From: Rhynchonema sp. JSB1_4
Taxonomy: Eukaryota; Nematoda; Chromadorea; Monhysterida; Xyalidae
DNA: 64,000 nucleotides
Assembly (NCBI GenBank): GCA_030248065.1
Contig: JASAMV010001721.1
Coordinates: forward strand, 124,001 to 188,000
Reading direction: 5' to 3'
Below, piece by piece: positions 57,501 to 64,000 of the stretch (position 1 is its first letter; each line of letters begins with the position of its first letter). The notes under the pieces are model-generated. The model was not told the origin of the DNA and searched no databases. It saw only the letters and a program-made list of their open reading frames with translations. A program made the translations under genes and the position numbers.

Positions 57501-57856
57501 CCCACCAATTGTACAGTCCCTCTCACAAGTAGTGCCTCTCGCGGCTGCGTGCACTCAAAATCGTCGTAGCGAAAGTGTCGCATCACAAACCGCCCACCGT
57601 CATAGAACTGCACATGACGAAGTGCGAATTCGCCATAAGCTAATGTTTCACACGCTGACGATGTCCAGATACCATCAAGTTCGGGTGGTTCGACCAATCG
57701 ACGTGTATCATCCCGCAGTAATACAGCTTCGGCACCGCACTGACCCGCGGACGTGAGGGGTAAGAGGGCTGGGTCGCTGATAACTGGCAACCAATCCGGT
57801 TGGCCACTGCAGGTGACTGGAAAGAGAGACGTTAGGACACAGTGCATCATGTGCAT
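54563..57856 (-). CDS. APCDD1: APCDD1 homologue (Wnt antagonist family membrane protein)
   Basis: Minus-strand exons: 57465-57816 (or from ATG at 57856), 56968-57075, 56267-56387, 55837-55997, 55502-55608, 55112-55274 and 54563-54950. Phases fit; about 465-479 residues. Two tandem APCDD1 domains are visible. The first starts LDGIWTSSACET, with FYDGGRFVMRHFRYDD and ECTQP; the second starts LNGDWISTTCES, with WVLRHRFYNDPLCRKPSYTL. RELHLG and CGPKDANWSIG are further family landmarks. The C-terminus has one membrane helix, SLRAFGIMIGLVSVAIVHVV, and almost no cytoplasmic tail. APCDD1 binds Wnt/lipids outside the cell and dampens Wnt signalling in vertebrates; the role here is inferred. The start is unsettled: MHMMHCVLTSLFPVTCSG could be a weak signal peptide, or an upstream exon spliced at 57816 supplies one. 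The donor after 56968 is weak. Confidence 0.87.
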
Positions 57857-60800
57857 TTTTGTAGTTCGGTGACATTATAAAACAGAGGGCACTGTACCTG
57901 CATTGGTTTCTGCCTACAAGAGGTGCATGTGTCCTTTATAGTGACCACCTGTGCGAAACATACCACATAATATTTTTCCAATTTTTCCTAATTTTGTACT
58001 CTGCTATCGTAAATTTCCTAATTCGCTGCCGTGCAGTTACATATTTACGCCCCCCCTGGTTAATTCCCAGATGTAAACCCGAAATCGACTGTTGAAACAT
58101 TCGAGCAGCACACACAACAGCAACAACAGTGGCTGATGTTTCACGAAAGAATCAGTCGACTGCTTCTTAATCGACAGCTCAGCTTGAGAAAATTATGAAA
58201 AAAGTGCCGACCAAACCTGATTGAAAGACGAAGCTTGTTGCCAGGAAGTGTAGCACCGACAGCGGAGAACCAATCGACTTTAACCAGTCAACCATTTTTG
58301 CTGGGAAGAAATAGCACCGCAGCGGGCAGAAATTGATTACATTTTCTCATTGACTGTTCCTGATATCTGAAAGTCGAATTGGTAATCGCAGTGTTGTAGG
58401 TGTTACACTGCTACCTATATACACATCTGGTATTGATACCGTAGCGCATTGGTGTTGCGCATAAGCAACCAAGGACCGGTTGTCGGACATAAAAAATTGG
58501 GTGTAATGATCCCAAGTGCAAACAAATTGCCGTAACGAAAACTTTACAAGTCTGTTGCGTCCGGGCAACTTCTAAATCGATAAAAATATTCTCACCCAGG
58601 CGTTGATTGATCGAGAAACAGTAGCCATACAATTGACCAAAAGTGACGCATCACGAAATAAAAAGGAAACCGAAAACAATGGCGAAACACTGAATAATAA
58701 TAGAGAAAGGCGTGGTGGACCTTGGGAAGAGTGACCGACAAGGTAACTACCGTACGAGTGTCCACAACGTAAACACGGAACGATGGATGAAAAATAGCTC
58801 GACAACAACTGCAGTATTGTTGTGTGGGCTGTATTCTCAAACCAGTTGTGTGTTATTGTTTACTTGTGAAAGTATTTTCACGGTAACCGAAATGCATAGT
58901 TTAGTGGTTATTACTTCATGATGCGAGGTTTAACTTTCAACGTTGTGGATTTCAGAAATGAATAGCACATTGATTCGAAACAACAGCAACAACAGTTACT
59001 CAAATACGGGCCTTATGAACTGCAGGGAGTGTGAAAACGCCAAGGTCCACACCATCGTGTCGTGTTTTCTTAGCACTTCAATCCTGAATGTCATGCTACG
59101 ACATTGTCCACAACCCTACTTGCCTACAGTAGCCTTGATTATTGTTTAATAATGAAAAGACAACAAGCATTACATTTTCGGGGTGGGGCTCAAAATCTGA
59201 GACAAATTTTAGACAAAGGTGTTATGAATGTTTGTCGTCGTTTATTGAATTTTTATTGAGACCATACGTTTTCGGTTATCATAGGAAATCCGGCATTAAC
59301 GACGCATTGTGAGAGGACCAAACTGTCCGGTACTGTACAGAGTCACTATAAACAAGGTAGACTGTATTCCAACGTGATGTTCGTCGCAGTCTTGTGCAAT
59401 TATGTAGAATGTGACGTCGAGTGGGTGCCCGGTCACGCCAGGGGTCTATTTGTTATGTCAACAGTCAGTCCCCGATGGCGCAACGGTGAGTGACGTATCA
59501 GGGGCACCCCCTGCTGTGAACCATTGTCATGTGGCTGCTCAAGGGCTCGACCCGCAAACACATAGGATCGTGAATTTGAGGGTTGTCTCACAATTGAAGG
59601 AAGTTGGGATGGGAATTATTAGTGACGCATCAACGCCTCCAGCAATCTGCCTGTCTCTGGGATATTTCTGTCCGAAATTCGTGTGCTCTCGGATAATTGC
59701 AGTATCTGGCGCCCCCGGAAAATTGCACCATTCATAAGTGTCACTCAATTAGTGCGCTTGCTAGTAGTACGGTAGCAGAACAATGGCACCACTTTCACTC
59801 GTGGCTGGCTGAATCGGGCCAGTTCAGGTTCGGTCAAGTGGAAGTCCTGTAAAAAACGTGTTGGGGGCATACGGGAACTTGAACGAACGGAGAGGGGAGG
59901 GCACATGTGGCAGAGGGCTTCTTTCCTAGATTTTATCTATAAATTAAGAAAGTGGATGCTCTCCATTGTTCAGCGCATTTAGCAGAATTTGACATGACCA
60001 TTTGTCCACTCGATGAAACTGCGGCAAAACGGGCTTTGATCCCATTCTGTGATGCATTAGCAATTAAAAACAAGATGTTCACAAGATTGAAAATAACGGC
60101 GATAGTGAACAAATGAGCGAATAATATTGACCTGAATTGCTGGTTCAAAATTGGGACCTCAATCGGCTTTTCCTGATCTGATATGACTGAACAATGCTTG
60201 CTGATTGTTGCACGGGCTGTGGCAGATTAGTCGAAAAACCCGCAATTGACACAATGTTCAACCTTGGTGACATTAACGAATGTGCACATAAATTTACTAC
60301 AACAGACACGGTCAGTTGAATGGAATCCATTAAGTGCATTGTCAGCTTAACAACCCGTTGCAATCTGGCGTGAACATTCATCGAATACGTTCCATCAATG
60401 GATATGTACACTTTGCGGTCAAAACAAAATGTTATGGATTTACGCTGATCAGCAAACGACAGTCTTGCACTTACATATGTACATACTTATGTATACTTCT
60501 GTAAACAATAAAATGTGTAAACGCTAATGGACATTTCATATTTGACTTTCCTGAAGTCGTGAATCCAGGTAGCGCGATCTGAATACTAAAAATGCACAGA
60601 GACACGGTAAGCCGCAGCTGAAGAACTGGCCATGAAACAGGAACATAAACTTGCCATCGAAATCGCACTTACAGTATATTGTAAAAAAACCTATCTTATG
60701 TACACGTCTTAGACATGTGTCACACGAATTGTTTCACTATTTTTTCGACAGTGGTAAGTCCCCGTTTTTAACGTGATTTTGTGCCAACCGCACGTACTCA

Positions 60801-63137
60801 TTAACAGGATTAACTGGTGTGCGCATGTTTCTGCGACGATGGAAAAGGACTTTTTTGTTTGTACAAAATTGCAAGTACTGTGAACGTTTCGATGAGATCA
60901 GTTTTTGCCCTGGTTTTCGCTCTGTGGACATCGCAACAAAGGGGAAACACCGTTGTTATTCTGCGATTTGGTACAGCTGTATTACATACCTACTACATAT
61001 GCATGGTTCTTTGTGCTGTTCATTTTTACCGATTTTTTCTTTTGCTTTATCTTTGAAAGTGATTTCAACCAATTCCGTCAATTTCGTTTGATTTTTGTGG
61101 TCTCAAACCCAAGAGAACTATACTTTGTGTGTGGTACGCAGGTTGCAATGACCCGGCACCCAGCGTGCTGTTTGGCCACGACGGAAAGTCTGGGGTAAAC
61201 CACCGGTTTGAGTCCTCGTAAGTTACAGTGTGCCTGATCTGTCAGGGTGAAGTGCGCTGCAATTCAAATGTGGAGTACAAACTGAGATATATGGAGTGAA
61301 AAACTGTTTTTTCGACGGTCTCGGACTTGCAAAATATCAAGAAACAGTTTCACATGAAACCTTATGGTGACTTCTTCCTCCACAGACAGCGAGCACTCCA
61401 CTTCCCACATTACATAGTTGGCCGTGGCAAGCAGCACTGGGGAGGTCATCCCAATGTGATTTTCAGTTGTTTCATTTCGACCTGGTCTCTCAGACGGGCG
61501 GTGCACCAGGACTCGTCAGTGCAGTAGATTGTAACGTGACCCGCAAACAACTCACGTCACAAGCTGGTTTATGCAGCAATTGACGCTAGATATCGTGCAA
61601 AGCAATGTGGAATGCAAACAAACGCTATTTGCACCAATCTGTCATATTATACCACAAGATTGCGAAAAGCACAATCTTCGTTCGACTGTTGGTGACATCC
61701 GCTTGCCTTGTTCTGCAACTCACCACATTTTGGCGGCCCGGGGTGCACCACGAACCAAAACCAAATGTGCGTGATGTTTACAAGTGCACACTTGCTATGC
61801 TGCCCAGCTCAAAGAGCCGTTTGTGCCCAAATTAGGCTAATTGTAAAGTGGTTGGCGCACGTTGCCCCATATGCTCATTAGCAGGTCCAGGGGGCATTAT
61901 ACTATTATAACACCGCAGCCTGGCCGGCGTGAACACAATTGCGCATGTCACCAGCGGATCCAGGAGGCCACAGGGCCCTAGGCCCCTTTGGTCAAAGTGG
62001 CCCCCAAAGTGGCCGTCACTTTCACAATGTGGTGATCGCATGGCACCCCATGTGCACTTGCAACACACTTCATCGACCTTTGGGGACAACCTATACGTCA
62101 ACCACAATACAATAATCCCAAATATGAAAGCTGGTCGCAGGGTGAAGTTCGTGCACGCGAATGCAAAGTACACAATATCAATAGCTGGGTGCATTGCACA
62201 ACAACAACACCAAACCGCTTTTCAACTAAAGTCCCCTCTGGTGATTGAACATCAAAAAGGGTTTGGCTTTGGCTGCTTCTAAAAAACAGTCTCAGCGGTG
62301 CAGCAAAAGCCCAGCTTTGTTTACAACGAACGAGGCAGTTTTGTCTCATTTCATTTTCGGCCAAGCATATAGTTTTTGCGCATTTCACATTTTTCTAAAC
62401 TCCGTCAGCCAGAATGCGCTTAGCGGAAAACCCAAAGTCCGGAGTTTTTATTTTTCCCCACCAAAATTTTGGTGATGCGGTCATGTGCCTAGGTAAACAG
62501 ACAAAGAAACGGCTGTGAATCTTTGTATACATGCAGTGAATTATTGTTCTATATGTCGTGTGCCACATTATGATCCCCACATGATCTGTCGCTCTCTCGA
62601 CCCAAAGCGTATTCAAATCACTCACTGTACTCGATTTGCGCCCTGATACAAATTTGTTAAATGTATTTGGAATGAATTCTTTTTCGGTATAAATTTTAAG
62701 ATCGTGTCAGATGTTTAACGTTGTCCGCTAGATTGCCATCTCAACGATTTCATCAAGCCGATAAAGTCTTTAGTAAGAGCGGAACACATGGCGAAAACGC
62801 ATCGACTCACAAATGCAATGTATGTAGATGCACCACGGACGCAGATGTTCGCTTTTGACACCGTGCTCACCGGCATCGCTCTGTTTAGTTTGTTCACTAT
62901 TCATAGTGAATATTTATCACCATGTGCTGTATTTCGCGCTGACGATGCCCTGGTGCACCGTCAGTCTGCAAAGTCTGCGAAACTGGTTTCCAAGCAACCA
63001 AAAGCACATTGCTGTATAATAAGGCACTACAATGCTTTCCAGCGAATGACAAAATGCCGCGTCCCAATCAGTTCAATGATATGCATAACTTAGGAAAAAC
63101 TTTAAAAACATAATTTGATTGCCTAAAAAGCCTAAAA
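57857..63137. other. 5.3-kb stretch with no supported gene
   Basis: Possibly 5' exon(s) of the APCDD1 homologue lie here (minus), but none could be linked. Candidate open frames at 58592-58840 and 62098-62388 (minus) and 59411-59737 (plus) have no family features. 60-bp dispersed repeat copies occur near 61480 and 62935, and a TACAGTC-type relative near 59330-59370. Confidence 0.5.
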
Positions 63138-63982
63138 ATGGGCCTGAACGGAAGCAAATCGAATCCTTCGGAGGAAGTCGATGAATCATCAGCATCCACC
63201 AAGCGACATGTTGAACTTCATATGACCGACTCAAGTGACAGCAACATTGATGCAGAACACCGCAAATCGCACAAAGTCCGCTACCAGAAGAACTCGTTCG
63301 AATACTTTGAGATTTCGATCAGCGAAATTCGCCAGCTGCAGCGAATTTATCGTGATGAGACCACTGCTAGAGGACCAAGACATCCAGGAGACGAAATATT
63401 CCAGGTTTATTAGGCTTATTTTTGGAACAGGCCACCAAGGATTTAAGCTTGCGTTTTAAGCTAACAGTTAAGCATTGACGGAGACTGATTACCAAGCTGC
63501 TTGGTGACGTGCCCTCGTGTCCTTATGGGTGCGTTTAGTCTACCTTCCCCATGTTGAGAACTCCTGCTGTGATAGTGAATGACTGTGGTCTCCAGCAGTC
63601 ACGACCTAGTATTCACGAGTTCGTGCTAATGTGGTGCATGTTCAAATGAACAAAAATCAGAGGCGCGCCAAAGTAGTGTCGTACACAGTTCAGTCAAATC
63701 CGCTATAGCTTGCAATATTCGTTTGAAACATCAGCCAACTGTGGCTATATACACAACGTTCTTACCACAGCAATGTGTTTGCAGCACATCAACACACGCT
63801 TGCCACTAACAAAGACTGTCTACGAAGACAAGCAGGACGCGGACGGACAAGCACCCGATTATGGTTATCATCATCAGAAAATCACCGAAATCCTCGATTT
63901 TGTCATGGCCAATTTGGAGCATCCGAAGAAAATCCGTGCCCAACTGCGCAAGACCGGGGCCGATCATCTGGCATTCAAGTCC
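63138..63982 (+). CDS. globin with N-myristoylation-type start (3' end outside window)
   Basis: Exon 1 is 63138-63404 and exon 2 63785-63982 (phase-0 junction); the gene then leaves the window. 155 residues are seen. MGLNGSKS fits an N-myristoylation signal (Gly2, Ser6). An acidic, Ser-rich leader of ~50 residues follows. The globin fold starts at about residue 55 (FEISISEIRQLQRIYRDE, helix A) and continues through DEIFQHINTRLP (helix B). His118 in YGYHHQKITEILDFV fits distal E7. His150 in LRKTGADHLAF fits proximal F8. Their spacing of 32 equals that of neuroglobin. The CD1 position, normally Phe, reads Tyr102 by ungapped count from Pro96, and the CD loop is short. It resembles membrane-bound globin X or nematode neuronal globins rather than oxygen carriers (inference). 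An alternative acceptor at 63770 would not fit the phase. Confidence 0.78.
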
Positions 63983-64000
63983 GTTCTTGTTTTTTATTTA

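Noticed and set aside
58592..58840. Hydrophobic minus-strand frame as first exon of the APCDD1 homologue
   Set aside because: It cannot be joined to the 57816 acceptor with a convincing donor and lacks a clean signal peptide.
61140..61220. GGTTTGAGTCC with upstream G/C stems, possible tRNA
   Set aside because: T-stem has three mismatches of five and no acceptor stem closes.

Overview
The window is eukaryotic nuclear DNA from a small-bodied invertebrate. Every recognisable gene is split by GT..AG introns, many shorter than 150 bp, and genes lie close together on both strands. A seven-transmembrane receptor with a DRSYAT-type motif resembles nematode serpentine chemoreceptors. That makes a nematode, or another small ecdysozoan, the best guess, but nothing here proves it. 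Gene models were built by hand from reading-frame and splice-phase consistency.

Left to right: (1) the C-terminal part of a multi-pass membrane protein (15-1000, +); (2) a 25-exon gene for an unrecognised ~1399-residue coiled-coil and disordered protein (3275-19723, +), whose intron 11 holds (3) an antisense F-box gene (10160-13772, -); (4) a secreted phospholipase A2 (21032-22232, +); (5) a 308-residue 7TM receptor (23588-26854, -); (6) a proline-rich single-pass membrane protein (29910-36091, +); (7) cytosolic seryl-tRNA synthetase in 11 exons, complete (36917-46140, -); (8) a LENG1 homologue (51134-53694, +); (9) an APCDD1 homologue, a Wnt-antagonist family (54563-57856, -); (10) the 5' part of a globin with a possible N-myristoylation signal (63138-63982, +, runs off the window).

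The rest is dominated by short non-autonomous mobile elements, almost all foldback or terminal-inverted-repeat elements sitting in introns and intergenic DNA. Several have readable target-site duplications: 8 bp (hAT-like, at 40023, 48720, 52567 and 54012), 9 bp (Mutator-like foldback, at 11378), TTAA (piggyBac-like, at 46515, with its empty site preserved in an inverted duplicate) and TA (mariner-like, at 11246, 31716, 49162 and 50082). No intact transposase was seen. The only retroelement coding trace is a LINE endonuclease fragment joined to a LINE C-terminal tail (47849-48566).

The most unexplained signal is a 10-mer, TGAAACATCA / TGATGTTTCA. It occurs 20 times exactly in this window against about 0.1 expected by chance. 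It is on both strands, in coding exons, introns, splice sites and intergenic DNA, and is absent between 36 and 58 kb.

The genes look like ordinary unlinked functions rather than a pathway. No rRNA, convincing tRNA, CRISPR array or bacterial-type operon was seen.
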